64,000 nt of DNA from Coccinella septempunctata (lineage: Eukaryota > Arthropoda > Insecta > Coleoptera > Coccinellidae): contig NC_058193.1 in NCBI RefSeq assembly GCF_907165205.1, positions 25,123,521 to 25,187,520 of the forward strand. The letters are read 5' to 3'. Position numbers and translations under genes: made by a program. Below, one piece after another: positions 39,901 to 54,900 of the stretch. Numbering within the stretch: position 1 is the first letter of the stretch; every line of letters starts with the position of its first letter. The notes under the pieces are model-generated. The model did not search any database, was not told the DNA's origin, and saw only the letters and a list, made by a program, of their open reading frames with translations.

Positions 39901-42900
39901 ACGAACCAAATATCTCCAAAACATAGGAATATTATTCAACTATGATAGATCACGTTTTTCAAACGGATGGAAGTCGAGTTTGGTAACATTCAAGTGAATA
40001 AAAGCCATAATATGCGTGTAGAATACTGTACTTTATTCACCATTGTTAAAAGATTATTTTTGAAATATATCAAAACATTCCTAGTTTCAAATCATTTACT
40101 GATATAATGAATGCATGTTATTTGAAATAACACTTTTAAAATCGGAAATCATCAGCATTGACTGCCTTCATGCCATTACTTCATTATTATACAGGGTGTT
40201 TCTGAATTGATGCCAAAGATTTCAATGTTTGATTCTTTAGCAACAATTAAGGAATCTTTCTTATAACTTTTTGTTCAATACTCTTTTTCCTCCAAGTTAC
40301 AGCCCCTCAAAATAAGGCAAATTATATTCAATATATCCACTTTTGAATTTTGAAGAATGAAATTTAGAAAATAACTGTACTACTAAAATTGAAGTTTTGA
40401 AGTGTTTTTGTTATACTAAAATGTAATCCCAAGGGCTGGAAAAAACAACCCCTATACTATGTTACATCAGAACTTTTTAATGCGCCTATATTTTCCTATT
40501 TAAAAAATTGATTCAAAAAAGACTCAATGTGCTACTCGTTTATGTCTTGAATTTTCATCATAAAGTTGGTAGTTTAAAAAAAATCATGTAAACTGCTTTC
40601 AAATGAAATCATATGACAAATAGTTTTATTGTCCTGCTTTCTTTCTGATTTCCAAAGAGGATGTAAAATAAAAACATTTTTTTTTACCTAATTAAAGGGC
40701 TGGAACTTGGAGGGAAAAAGGTGTTGAATAAAAAGTTTCATGAAAGACCATTCTTAATTTTTGCTAAAGAATCGTTCTTTGAAATCTTTCGCATCAATTG
40801 AGAAACACCCTGTATAGGTACTTCTAATCAAATAGGTTGAAAACTGGTTAATCTTACCTAACCTTCAGCATTTCCTTCAACATGGTGTTGACCATTGTAC
40901 TAGCTGTAAGCTCATAAATGAGTCGTTAAAGAATAAAAATCAAATCTAACTGTAGAAGAAAATTCTTAAATGGTGTCACCTCGGTTTGTCTTTGACTTGT
41001 ACATATATTTTAACAGTAGATCAAAAGCCGAATTGAAGAAAAATGGTAATAACATAAAGAAAAAAAAAGATTTCGTTTGACCTCAGGAATCTTCTGTTAA
41101 AATATGTATACAAGTATCACCCTGTGCATCATCCCTATAGGCATAATAAATACTAATTATTCCCTTTTAAATTCCCATCTATAACCCATATCGGATTAGA
41201 TCTTGGCCTCAGATAAATTAACACATAAATCTTCATGAAATATTGAAAATATTCAGTGATTCCAAACCGGAATGAAATTCCGTAAATAACTACAATCGAC
41301 GTAAAAAAGAGTGAGTTCATGCCAGATTATGTATTACGTAACACAAACATTTCACTCCAATTTGTATGCTTTGAATAGATTTTATAGCATTGCTAATACC
41401 ATTCGAGATGAAATTGGTGTAACAATGGTGATAACATTCTATAGTTATGCCTATGCTCACGGACTTATTAATATAATTTTTCCATAATGTTTTCAAACAA
41501 GTCACACTTTACGTTGTCGATTTGAGGAAGCAATAAAATAGCTTTTACTTGAAACATCATTTCATCTCAGTTAATGTTGGAAATCACTCCATTTGCGGAG
41601 CAGTGTTTTATGATTTATTCAAGTTTCTGAAACCATAAAAAGCAATTATGATTATGAAAGCTCAGCGAAAACGTACTCAAATTCCAATATGCCCCCGCGT
41701 AAACTGAGACAGGTGTTGTAATTACATCCGTTCAATTGAAAGAAAGAGACTTATGGACTGCAGGATAAATGAGAATTTACATTCACAATTTGCGAGTCCT
41801 TGACTCAATAAAACCGCCGATCTTAATCATTATTATCATTAGTATGACGGTAACATAATCAAAGTATGGATAGGAAGCCTGGGGCTTAATTTCGTTATGA
41901 TAAATCATCGATGCCGACAATGTTAATGCGTCAAATTATATTGTGTGCGAGTCATAATTATTTTTTTTATAATGTTTCAATCGTGAGTTTGTTTTAAGAG
42001 CTTATGCATTAATTTCCAAATTTTTCTATGAATTTATGGTCCGAAGAAAAACTTTTCCCTAGTGTGGATCTAGGTGAACAATATTTGTTTTTCCTATAGA
42101 AGAAAAATAAAACATTTTCATCTCATATATCGATTGAAATTCATTCTGGAAGGATTCTGCATTTCCTGAATCTTTTTAGGGTTTTCACTACCAATCTCTG
42201 GAACAAAATCAATTAAAAAATTGAAATAAACGATTTGCTCCTGCGTAAATTCTTGCACTAATTTGTCAGGAACAAATCAAGTAGAAAAAACAGTTGCCTG
42301 ACAATGAACTGAAAAAAATAAATTAATTATAATTATATATTGTAACGTTTCGGAGTCTATATTGATTTTGTTCTAGAGATTGGGAGTAAAAACCCTAAAA
42401 AATTTCAGGAAATTTTCATCTCAGATTGACCTTTTGACTATATTTAATGCCATCAGGCTAAAATAAACAAAGAATGTGTAAAATATATTATTCAAAAGCA
42501 CTGGAACTACTACAATGGTACAGGGAAACAAGAGTGCAGCATTGAGAAAGCTACTGCATCTATAAGTGCATTCACTCTAAATTCAATCACATTTTTATGA
42601 ACGTCTATTTCACTTCTTCGAAAATTCTTTCTTGTTTTCACTCCCAGTCTCTGAAACAACATACAAATAATCGATTTGCTCCTGCGTAGATTCTTGATTT
42701 TGTTTCAGAGACTGGAGTGAAAACTCTAAAGAATTTCGGAAGATTCAGACTCCTTCCAGATGAAATTTCAATCGATATACAGGGTGAGTCTTTGATTCGT
42801 ACAAATATTTCAACAGTAGAGTCTTGAGCTCAAATGGAAAATTTTTTTCATTTACAGGCTGTTGAAAAACCATAAAGAAATTTTTACTTCTATCTCACAA

Positions 42901-45900
42901 ATGGTTTAATCTAATAAAATGAATTTCGGAATATAGTTTTTCGTTTATTTGATTTATCTTTTTCGAACACAAGATATCATCCACGTCTTCCAGTTTCCTC
43001 ATTACCTCATTACCTCAAATACCAAAAATTCAAAGAACCCAACTCTTGAAACAAAGTTGGACGCTAACTAATGAATAATTGAACTTGTAAAATAAAAGTA
43101 TTCTTCATATTTCCTCGTATAATGCGCCGTTTTCGAGTAATTTGATCTTCAAAAATTGAAAAGTATCTGTGAAATTTGAAACAATGGGTACTTTGACTGA
43201 ATACAACTCTGTTTAAAAGATCCACAGATGTGTATTGTCACAGATTTAGCTAGTTATTCTGAAGATAATTTTGTTGTTTTTGTTGCTCATTATAAAAATT
43301 TAAAAGGGCTATATCTTTTTATCCGGACCGAATCCGAAAAAATGGTATAGGAAAAAAGTGTCTCCTTCGACCTCAAGAATCCACTGTTGAAATTTTTGTA
43401 CGAGTCAAGAACTCACCCTGCATATTCTACTACAACACAACGTATTTTTGTGTGGACTATCACTTAAAGTGAGCAATGACCATTGTTTATACTGATATAA
43501 ATGCGATGTGATAATTATTCAACAGTTTGTTGTGCCGTTGAGGATGCATTCTTCATAAAAAAGTTTCTATTATCCAGTCATAAAATAGCGAATGGTTCTG
43601 AACAGCTCGATAAAATATTTCAAACGAAAACATTTGTGATTTCCTTTAGTCAGCAATATTTCATCGAGGAAGTAGCAATGCAATTTTTTCCGTATTCCAA
43701 TAAGTTTTCTCTCGTCTTGCTCGATGAGCGTAACACATAATTGCATGTAAACACGGTAAATACTGCCGACAAGTCTCGTCGTCATTTATCCCAACCTATT
43801 ATCCATATTTAAATGAATTATTATCTTTATCTTAATACTCATCTGTTACTGTAACTCTCACATTAATTATTCATTTTATATCGACTGCATTGTTCCTTCG
43901 TACCTTAAATGGCTCGAACTGAGGCGATAAATATCAAATTAACGAAGAATACAAGTCGAACTCCTTCATCAAAGGAAATTTCGCTAAGGCAAAGAGATAC
44001 GAGAGGTGAGATGTCAACTTGAAGGGGCTTTCGAAGAAAGGTGTGTTGGTCAGTCTGACGGCATGATGAATGATGGTTCTCTTGATTAACCTTAGACGAA
44101 GTGATTGGAAATCTTAGTGCCACTCGGAGAGAGGAATATATTTTTTTGCTCAATTATGTTGGTTGATATTCATGATGACTCGAATGTGGCAAACCCAGAC
44201 ACTTCAAAGAATTTATTCTTATACAACAATTATCTCTTCGTATGGCTTCTTCAAGTGAAATTCCATACAGAGCTCTTCCGAGGATTCTACCCAAAATTGA
44301 AAAGTTTTCAGACCAATAGAAGTATTTGATAATGATGTTTGGGTTATTCCTAATACGTTCCCTGAAAGATCAAACTGTTTACTATGTCGCCTGTAGGGCG
44401 TCCAGCTTTCACTTCCGTAAAGATGCAACAATATCATCTAAGACAAATGATACACATCAGATGGTTCCACAAAGTTTCAAATGCAGAAGTCTTGCAGCGC
44501 ACGAGTTGTATAACAATTGAGACTCAAGTAACGCGGGCCCGACTCAGATGGAGCGGCCACATTCTGAGGATGCAAGACACAAGACTCCCCAAAATAGTTC
44601 TGTACGGCGAATTCACAGAGGGAGCTCGGAAACCAGGAAGACAGTATAAGAGGTTTAAGGATATACTGCATCAATCCCTAAAATCAGTCAATGCCAATCA
44701 TGACTGGGAACAACTAGCGTTAGACAGATCACAGTGGAGGTATTTGGTCCACGATTATAAGCAGAAGGGCACACATCACACAGTCGCAATTAGCCCTTCG
44801 AAATTATAAGTGTGATGGCACTGATAGTTTTTGAGTCTTTTTGTAGATTTGTTCTCGGTAACGGGAAACAGCAAAGATGATGAATGAATGAATGAAAGAT
44901 CCAATTAAAAAAGATGAAAGTGAGACCCAGGAACTTATTTCTTCTCAGTATACTCAAATTCGACAGGATTATCCTTAAAAAAAGGAATATTTCCATCCGC
45001 ATGGATTTTTTATTGGGCTTTTGCGTAAATCTGTTGCAAATGGATCAATCTGTAATCCAAAGATACTTCCTCAATCATGAAATCTAAATATTCATTCATA
45101 TTCTTTAGAAAGAGAGTAATACAAGCTTTTACAATCTAAAATATCATTATAAAACGACAATATCAAAGAAGAAGCAGCTTTTCCTCCAAAGTGTTTCGTG
45201 AATTCAGGATAAATACCATCGAACTCAGCAGCTTCTCGAGATTTTGTGCATCTAATTGCAGAAAAATCTAAATAGAACATAATTTCTCATGAGCTATCAT
45301 AAATTCTACACATTATTAGAACCTAATGAAAAAACTATTATGTTCGAAACATTCAACGAATTCTAATGAATGTGCCTTCACAATACCTCAGTATATTCTT
45401 GTGATTAATAATAATTTTCTTGCTAAAGACAGAAAAAAACGATGTGAGAACATCATAAAGATATCATTGAGGCTTGAGGATTTTGGTGTGAAAAATTGCA
45501 AAATTTAAGGAAGTTATTCTTATCATCCTATTCATATTCCGTTTTATACCTTATGCACCTACGATTTCAGACAGTTTTTTTTTTCACAATTAACGAAATA
45601 GAATGAAAGAAAAACATTATCTCCACGTTGTTCGAGCATAACCTCATTCTCAGAGCGATAAGTTTGCTCATTACATATTTACATACCGATGCAATTCTAA
45701 GAGTGACAAAATTTGGTTTTGCATAACATTATCGTGCGAAAATGTTCATTGTACTCTCAGTTTCCAGTAATTTTTGCTGGACAATAGAAAACTCAAATAA
45801 TCGTGCTCGGAAAATGGATTCGAAGTAAGTTGATCATAATTTCAGTTTCCCACCATTTCTGAACCGTAATAAACAACTTGTTAGTCAATAGAACGATTTC

Positions 45901-48900
45901 TGTGACAGTCTGATAATGATAATTCAGAACAGTATTCTGTTAATTTCGTAACTGGTTGAATATTCATGATGCTACAAAGTTGGGAGTGCTGGTCCAGCGG
46001 AGACTCCAACGTGCAGTTAGAAGCGAAACTCGTAACTATACGAATCTGTTCATTACGGATTTCTTGTTTGATACTTCCTAATTATTGCCCGATACATATT
46101 AACGGTAGCTGAACCGGTTGATTTTTGAGTTGAATTATACCTGGGTCCATCATGATTTCATATGACCCAAATTTGTAACTTCGAATGTATAAAATGTAAT
46201 TTCGGAAAACGGTGAATCTCTGTATAGATATGGGATAATCAAATTCTTTCCTGTTTTGCTCCTTCCTATCTTGACAAATGTTGAAGATTACACAACTCGT
46301 ATACTGGTATACTGAGCAAGAAATTTAAATCACTTCAATTCTCCATTGAAATATTGAATGGTATCTGTGCTTAATTAAAAGTTCGGTATTTTGTATTTAG
46401 ACGTAGTTTTTGGTATAATACTTGGTGGTATAATTCTTTATTTATAAGCTCAAATGAACTAAGAACCATACTAGGAAAGATGAGTAAGGAAAATGTTTTG
46501 TTATAATATTTTCCATCTTTTCCAGCAAGAATTTACAATTGAAATTCCATGTAAATATGTGATATTTTTTATCAAAAACACACATGTAGGTGCCTACCCA
46601 ATTCCCAAAATCATTTGAAATCGAAGTACCTGTACTAGAATTGTTCGTATTTTTCGAGATAATGACAATGAACAAAAATAATAGAGACCAGTGTACACTA
46701 AAACAGAATATGCTGAACTGAGTATTCTACGTTATTCACCTCCATACTTAATACATTTCGATATATAATTCATGCCTGTATAAAAAAACATTATTGTGAA
46801 TCAGATTTATTTAGCATTCTTTGCTTTTGGAATAATTGATTTACCTACCTAGTTTTTTATAGTATTAATAGCAGTAATAGCACTTTATTTCTTTCATAAT
46901 TTTGATTTTACAAAACGTTGCCTTCAATTCATTGTTGTTAGTGTTATTTGATTATTATTAGGAATCAAATAAGGTGGTCGAGAATGCATGGATAATCCAG
47001 AAGAAAAAAATCTGTCCTTATCGACAGGTTTTTTTTCAAATCAATCTACTTCACAATGTATAAGCACTACATTTGGGATAAGAAAAATCAAGCTCTTAAG
47101 GCCCGGTACTTTCACCTGCGAATAACTAAATTTATTCGATAGATAAGTCTTATTCTTAGGATAAGTAAAAATGCAGTCTTTTCACTTTCTGATAGTGTTA
47201 TTCATCGAATAAATCTGCCATTGAAACTTAAGAATAAGAGGTTTTTTTTCAAATATTAACATAGATCTAATGTCGTTACGTCATTATTGGTAGAAGTTTT
47301 TAGATTTTCACCAAATATTCGCTTTCTAGTTGGAATTATGACAATTTCTGCAATGCGGTGTCTTATTTTACATTAATCAGTAAAAAGTAGTATACCCTGT
47401 TTTTATAGAATTGTTATTCGTCAAATAATTTTATATGAAAGCACCGAAATAAGGTATCCTTCAGATAAAAAATTATTAGATAGATACTTATTCAAAATTT
47501 ATTCGAAGGTGAAAGTACCGGGCCTAAATCGCATAAATTATTTGACGGCGAATCATATTTTTTTCGAGATTCTGAAAATATGTAATTCATATAGACTTCA
47601 TGTAATTGAATATGGCCAGTGCGAATAAATTTTGAAATTTTATTTCATTTTATAGAGGCACATAATATTAGTTCCGTTAATATTTCGCATTAATATTCGG
47701 TGTTTCCCTGTATATGTCGAACGTTATGTCTTTCACGCATTTTTATCGTTCCAATATGCTACTTTTCACTCTCGGAAAACAGATGGTGGATATAAAAAAA
47801 AGGAAATATACGGTAAATTATTATGAACTCACATAATTTCAGATTCAGTTCAGCATAGAAAGCGAGCAGATTAAGTACGTACCTATAAACCGTAATTTTT
47901 CTGACTATACACTCGCTATCACATATATACCATGTCTCACGCTTCAACATCACTTTGAACTACTATTTATTTCAGTTCCAGAAAATTTCTTTTGGAGTTT
48001 GAAAAATATTTGACCATATTCCGTTTCGAAGAGCATAAAAATGGTTGAAGTTGGAGGTTTCAAATAGTTATTTTCATAAAACGGCAAAGTCCCTATTCAT
48101 TCCGATCCAAATAATGGCGCCGAATAAAACCTACAGACCCTGAGGAACGCAAAGAGCCCTGTCGCACCTTCCTAGGTTAGTTGAACGCTTCTCAACAACG
48201 AACCTTTGAAAATACGTACGACAAAAATTATATGATATCTAACTTCCTCTGGAAATTCTCTCTGATAAGCTTCGAGACTTTAGAAAATCGAAAAAATCGA
48301 AGAAACTCTCATTTCTCTTGGACCCTGAGTGAAAGACAAAGTGTTCATTTGGGGATGAAGAATTATTAGCCATCGTACAAAATTTGACAAATCCGCACTT
48401 TTGAAAATAGTGTTAGACATTCATTCAGAAATTTTATTTTAAATTCGCATTAACATACGGAAAATTCTTCACACGCCGGATTATTTCAGGCAATTCAACG
48501 AAAATTTTTTTTGTCATTATACTTCTGGCCTACTTCAACGACTCGAACCATTGAACAATTCGGCCATCCAAGTCGAATCTTATTATCTTAATTATGTACC
48601 ATTAACGTTATTTTCCGCAGGCTACGATAAAAACGTGGAGAGATAGATGTGATAGTCCTGAAAGGATTGAAGCTTGAGTTCGAACAATGTGTTCGAGTAG
48701 AGATCGGTGTCAACTACGTAGACATAAATATTAATGAATTTTTTCATTCGTTGTGAGCATTCCGAATGCGCTTACAGTCAGGTTCCGCATAATATTAACG
48801 CCGGTTATTTTTATCCGTACACGATGTTCATTTGAAGCGAGAAATTCTCAAAAAGTACCAATTTCATCGATGGAGGCTTGATTTAGACTTTGAAAGACTA

Positions 48901-51900
48901 AGATCCGGTCAACCAACTTTCCTTCTGGATTAGAAGATTAGAAGCATATGAAGCGAGTTTCAATATATGGAAGATTTTAATAACTCATTAAGCTGTCACA
49001 TTGTCACATGAATATGACAGTTATACATGAGTATAACATGAAATAGTCGTAGGTGGAAAATGAATGTTGTGATTCAAGATTTTATGAGGCAGCTGGTGAT
49101 AATGCAAAAATACAAGGTGTATTTAAAGGTGAGGCTTTTTTTCAACAGAAGGTAGAACTGGTCAGTATGAAGCGGGTCACCTAAAATCACCTATACGAAA
49201 CTTTCAAAATGACGAAGTTGAAAAAAAAATTTTAAATGATTACTGAAATAGATCCTAATACGATCCTAGACCGTTTGTTAGCTGAATTATCGCTAAACAT
49301 TGAGAAAAACTTATCTCCTGATTCGACCATGTAGTTTCGTTTAGGATATTGGCTCGTTCGATATTTACATGGTGATGAAATTGGAAACTTAGGATTGCCG
49401 AATTGTTGTCAGTATTGTAAGTAACTTACACGAATTTATGAAATGGCTCATTTCGATACCAACTGACAGAAGAGACTTAGGACACAAGTGTAAAAAATAA
49501 AATAATACTTCAAAATCTCACCAATAAAATTCGTCCAAATTTTTCACGATTTTTTTTCACAATGGGCATCACAATCTTCTTGTTCGACCATTCCAACAAT
49601 CGTCGTAAAAATGGGATGAAAAGGGAAAACATCATAGCTCTTTTTCAACATAACTAACATAAGTACTTTCAATAAACTGCCTCGATTTTCTACATTTTTT
49701 TTTTCACCCTAAATTGCACGATACAACGATTATAATTCTCTCAAAATACCTGATGAATCTAATCCGATGAACTTGGTACTAATACTAAACCATTCATTGT
49801 CCAGCCATATTTTTATGTTTTGTTTCGTTTTTGCAATGCCGGAGTCACCTTCCACAGTCCCGTAGCCTAGGGGCTGTATCTCAGCCATCGTAGATATTTT
49901 ATATAGACAATTTTTGGTTGAACGACTTATTTTGATGAGTTCTACCTTCTTTAAAAAAAAACTTCACCTTTGAAAACAGCCTGTATATGGGGTTAGGTTA
50001 GGTTAGGCTAGTTTAGGGTGGTTTGAATTACAAAAAGTCGTACACCAGTAGAAATTGGATATTGACTACAAACCGAATTTTGTGTAGTTATATCCAAAAC
50101 CAAATGAGTTATATCTAAAGAACAAAATATATTCTTGATTTTCAGTTTTTTCGAGATATCTCGGGAACCATCAGAGATATTTTGGAACTGTTCACACCAA
50201 CACCCTCATACTTAAATAACGCAACTTTTTTGTATTTCAAGCCACCTTGAATTTCTTACGGTTTCCGATATCCCTGTAGTCCACCTCTAAATAGTACTAA
50301 CTCTGTTTATGATCCTCTTACTGCAGGTAATTACTTTCTCGAACTGATTCAGTTTCAAAGTTCATATAGTAAACGGCTGGGATGGCTCCACAAAGCCATC
50401 AAAATCATCCGCGAGCGCTTCGCTGAAATGAATGTCCAATAACGACCTAAACGTAAGAAGCAATCAGATCAGGAACTGAACCCCTATGGACATGATGAAT
50501 TTGAAACTCAAAATTTAAATGAGATATCTTGAATTGTGGTCGCTATTAATAGTACAACTCAGATAGATTCTGAACGGAAAAACATAATGCCGATGAATCA
50601 GAAACACCTACGATCATAAAATATACCTTAAAGACGCATATGAATTGGTACACAGAACCATTCAAGAAATCAACAACAAAATAAATCGAGTAATATATGT
50701 AAAAGCGTAGTTGCTCCTCATTCTTTCCCAATCGCGAAATCCATAAATTAAACTTTCGAAATGATGTCAATCACTAAGGCTCTCTTCAGCAAAGTAGGAA
50801 ACGAAAGCATAATGATCTTATGGTGGGCTTGCTAGCTGCATTCTTCACTAAGCATCTGATTATCTAAATTTGGGAGTGTTCAAAATCTGGTCCTATTAAT
50901 TATCCAATATAACGCAAGATCAATGAACTGATATTTCATCATTTTGCATCATGAATATTCAGGTGGTTTCTGAATAACTGACCATTCACGCGATGACATC
51001 ATTCCCGTAAAGTAAAGAAAGCAGACCAATTATTCTGTTTCCAATTTGAGAAGTGACTGATCTGGAAAATCGTAGGTAACAGAAGCCCGAGTAAAAATGA
51101 TCGAATATGCAATTTAATTATGTATTTCACCAAATAAGTAATACAAAAAAAGGTGTACTGGTGCAACATCGAAAAAATGCACATATGATTTATTATCAAA
51201 AATATTATCTCATGAATATTGCAAGCTTTATTCTATTCAAAACCTTTTCTTCCAGTACTGGAAGTGTCTCTTATCTCCTTCACCTAATCTTCTTTGTGAA
51301 ATACCCCCTTAAATAGACTTTAGATATTGATCCTACTCATTGAAACAAATTATTATGGAATAATTCACACAGGTCAACTGAAATATGGTAGTATAATTTG
51401 CAGGCACTAATCTTTGCAAGGAAAAAGTTAAAGCATTCCTGACTCGCCTTCATATACTTTATTCAGACCTCAGAAAGAGTCATGTAGTGCCGTTGCTGTA
51501 TAACACCGTATTTTCAAAATTGCGAGCGTTAGCGTGCTAGTGCATAAAAATTTCAAATGTCAATATTATATTATGCTGAAGTAGATACCCAGCATACCCA
51601 AACTTGTGCGGGAAGTACATATATCTGTAGATTTTTGGGGGTCATGTTAAAGAATCACTCAACTCTTTATATAGGAGAGAAATTTAGGAAGTATGATATG
51701 AAGTTATTTTGACTTCAAAAATCACGTCATGAAAAAGTTAACGGTAAATCTGGACACCCTGTATATCCTTTATTTAAATCAAAGCAATTGAACCAAATAT
51801 GTCATCTCTGTCGTTCAAGGACGCAGTATGTGAAGTATTCAGAGCGTTAAATTTCTCAAAGAGTATAAAAATCCTCTGTTTTCACTTCCACTATCACGCA

Positions 51901-54900
51901 ATACACCAATTTGCCGGGAATCTGCCCGAAGACTGACTCAGATTTGTTATTACTATTTTTTCATATTATAAGGATATTTCCTTTTTTATTACAGTTATAT
52001 AATTTTTTCATTGAGCTGTATTAAGTACCTATAATTCAGCCTTTCACTAACCACGCATGTGCCTCCTTGCAACACAAATAAAAATTGAGATCAATTCGAT
52101 TCGAGCAACATTATTTAACAATTCAAGTAATCCTGAATTGAATATAACTGTTTTAATTTCATGGAAAAATTCTGAAATTAATTTCCACTTCATCGTCAAG
52201 AATCATAATATCGTTGTGAGTTAAAGAATCTTCCTGAACAAAATGTCCCCTGTCGGAGCAGCCAATGACATTTGGATCGATGAAGTCGATCATTTAACCT
52301 CCTCAGTAATGATAGCTGAAAGATGCATTAACCCATTATGCTTGTTGCTTTCCATTTAAGTGTGATTAGGTGTTTGAACAGCTCTCATTTCGCTTAAAAG
52401 ATACCATAATTTTTCATTACTGTTATTTTTTCATTCAGTGATTACAGAACTTCATTTGATATAATCTGGGTATAATCAAATGGAAAATTATCAGTTTGCA
52501 GTGAGAAACTGTAAAATAAGTAATACTTAAGTCGGTTGCAGTAGTGATGCTGGGGCTATGGACTGAAAATGCGTTAATGAATTGAAAATTGTTATTGAGT
52601 ACGATTTTCAATCTCTTTATCATGCACTATCATTATATCTATCTGTTTCTAACTTCAGCGATGAATAACCTATTTTAACCACTATTTCTGTCTAGTATAA
52701 AGTCATATAGACTATAAGTGAAGAACAGTTGCAAACGATATGAGGCAAGGATATTTCACTTCAAGGATATTCACACAATGATATGCTCTCCCTAATCCCA
52801 TTATTTAACCCTAACTTATACCTATATTAAACCCTAACTTATACCTATACTTAGTTTGTTACACAAAAACGAAATATTTCAGAGCTCTGTTTCGTCTTAT
52901 GTGACTCTACTGAGTATTTAGTATAAAAATCTTTATAAATTTTTAGGAGTAAATGATTGAATAGGTACTTAATATCAACATGTTTATTTCTGTCCCTCTG
53001 AAAAATTGATTAAATCTATAATCAAGTCGTCATTTTGGAAGAATGCATAACTCCGAGACACCCTGTATATGAGAGGCTGCGGAATTTGAAATGACAATTA
53101 ATCTGTCGAGCATTAAAAAAAAGTAAATAGTTTCCGAAGATATCAATTTGTGCTTTACTTTTCGCTCAGCTTGTATTCCTAGGTCTGCCAGTGCACTCAA
53201 GTTGTGCATTGTTTACTTCACTAACCTGAATAAATCAGCTGTCTTGAATATTTTGAAAGCATATTTTAAGAATCTAGTCATAAATCCTCAAAATATTAGT
53301 CAACGCCTTCACTATCATAATTAGGCATGTTCATATGAATTATTTCAAACATAAACCTGCGAAACTGCGTTATGCAAATTTCTCGTGGATGTTATTGTTT
53401 TATACTTTTTAATTAACACGTATTTAAGTGGAAGGGAACGACATACGCCTACATTCAAAACAACAATGCGAGTAACCATACATATTCATTGAATATAATC
53501 ACGCTTATTGCAAGGAACATCTGACATAACTTGATAGTCTTTCATAATTACTTTGAGTAATAACATTTGACAATGTAAATGATAGTTGGGTGCTTTACTC
53601 AAACTGCTCCGAAGCGGAAACTCTCTTGCTCCAGGTCAGATTAATGGTCGGATTGAGAACATCCATTACTACATCCTATTAACAACTATTCATGGATGCA
53701 TCAACTGAATAATGTCAAAAATAATTTGATCTTCCTGGTATTTAATTGTTTGAGAAATATTGAAGCTTCTTCCGATAATTGCTTCTGATTTCGAAATTTA
53801 TTTTGGGTGAAAGGGAAGTAACCATGACTTATTTTTTTCAAACATTTCCATAATTACTATTTCGAAGACAAAATTTTGACCCTCAAAATATAGTGGGATT
53901 GCTCACCTCGAGTTTAGTAGGTTTTTTTAGGCTCAAGATAGGATCCAGGATATTGCGAAAATGCATATTCAAAAGAACCTACTCATCCCAAAGTCATCGC
54001 GATAATATTGGATATGCCAGGGTTTGAAATTAATTGAGGAATAATAATTCAATCATATTATTATAAGGATTTTTTATTTGTCGAACATTAATCGAACGGA
54101 ATTTCCTCAAGGTCCAGATGATATTTTATAAGAATAACAACCGTGTGCACCGACTTATTTGAAATTTAATAACACCTGACACAAATTTCCAGTAACCCTT
54201 GGTAGCCAATCTGGCAAAAATGCACATCAACTTGGCCACAACCTACTTCTCATTCGCTCAAAAATCCTCGATCAAATAACCTCCAATAAAAACGAAACAA
54301 AAATTAGTTTTTCTACTTGAAATCAGTGATACCAAACAGAGGTACACACATTAAATACACCATTCTTTTTGAGGCCTGGTTGAAAACATACCTAATCAGA
54401 GAATTTTCTAAATTTCCGTCACCGAAAAATGTAAATACGAGGATGTATTGATATCTAGTTATCCTAGTCCAGTTTCACGCATAAAAAAAATATTGCGTTA
54501 CCATAGCAACGAACAATAACTCATTAGAAGTGTCAGTGTCAAGTTTGAGTTCAAAAAAGTTAACCAGAGTTACGCAATAAATTAAAAGAAAGAAGATGTC
54601 CACTGAAATTGTGAAAATCGAAAAATTGGAGTATCAAGTACCTGTATGTAAAAAGGTTAAGGGGTGAGCAGATTTACGAAGATATGCTTAACCCTCTAAT
54701 GCCCAAGTTTTTTTTTCTTTTTTGAAATTATTTCCGTCTAGTTTCAAATTAGCTTATGTAATCTACATCTTTTTTTCGCAAATAGTTAACTGATTTACAT
54801 TAACACCTGTATACTCATAAAATGAACCTATACTGAAGGGGACATGGGCAGAATAATTTTTTATCCACTTATATGCAACCAGTCTCAAGGCGGACTTGGG

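Noticed and set aside
52807..52849. CCCTAA-containing repeats as vertebrate-type telomere sequence
   Set aside because: The motif is one 20-bp unit duplicated once, not a run of six-base repeats.
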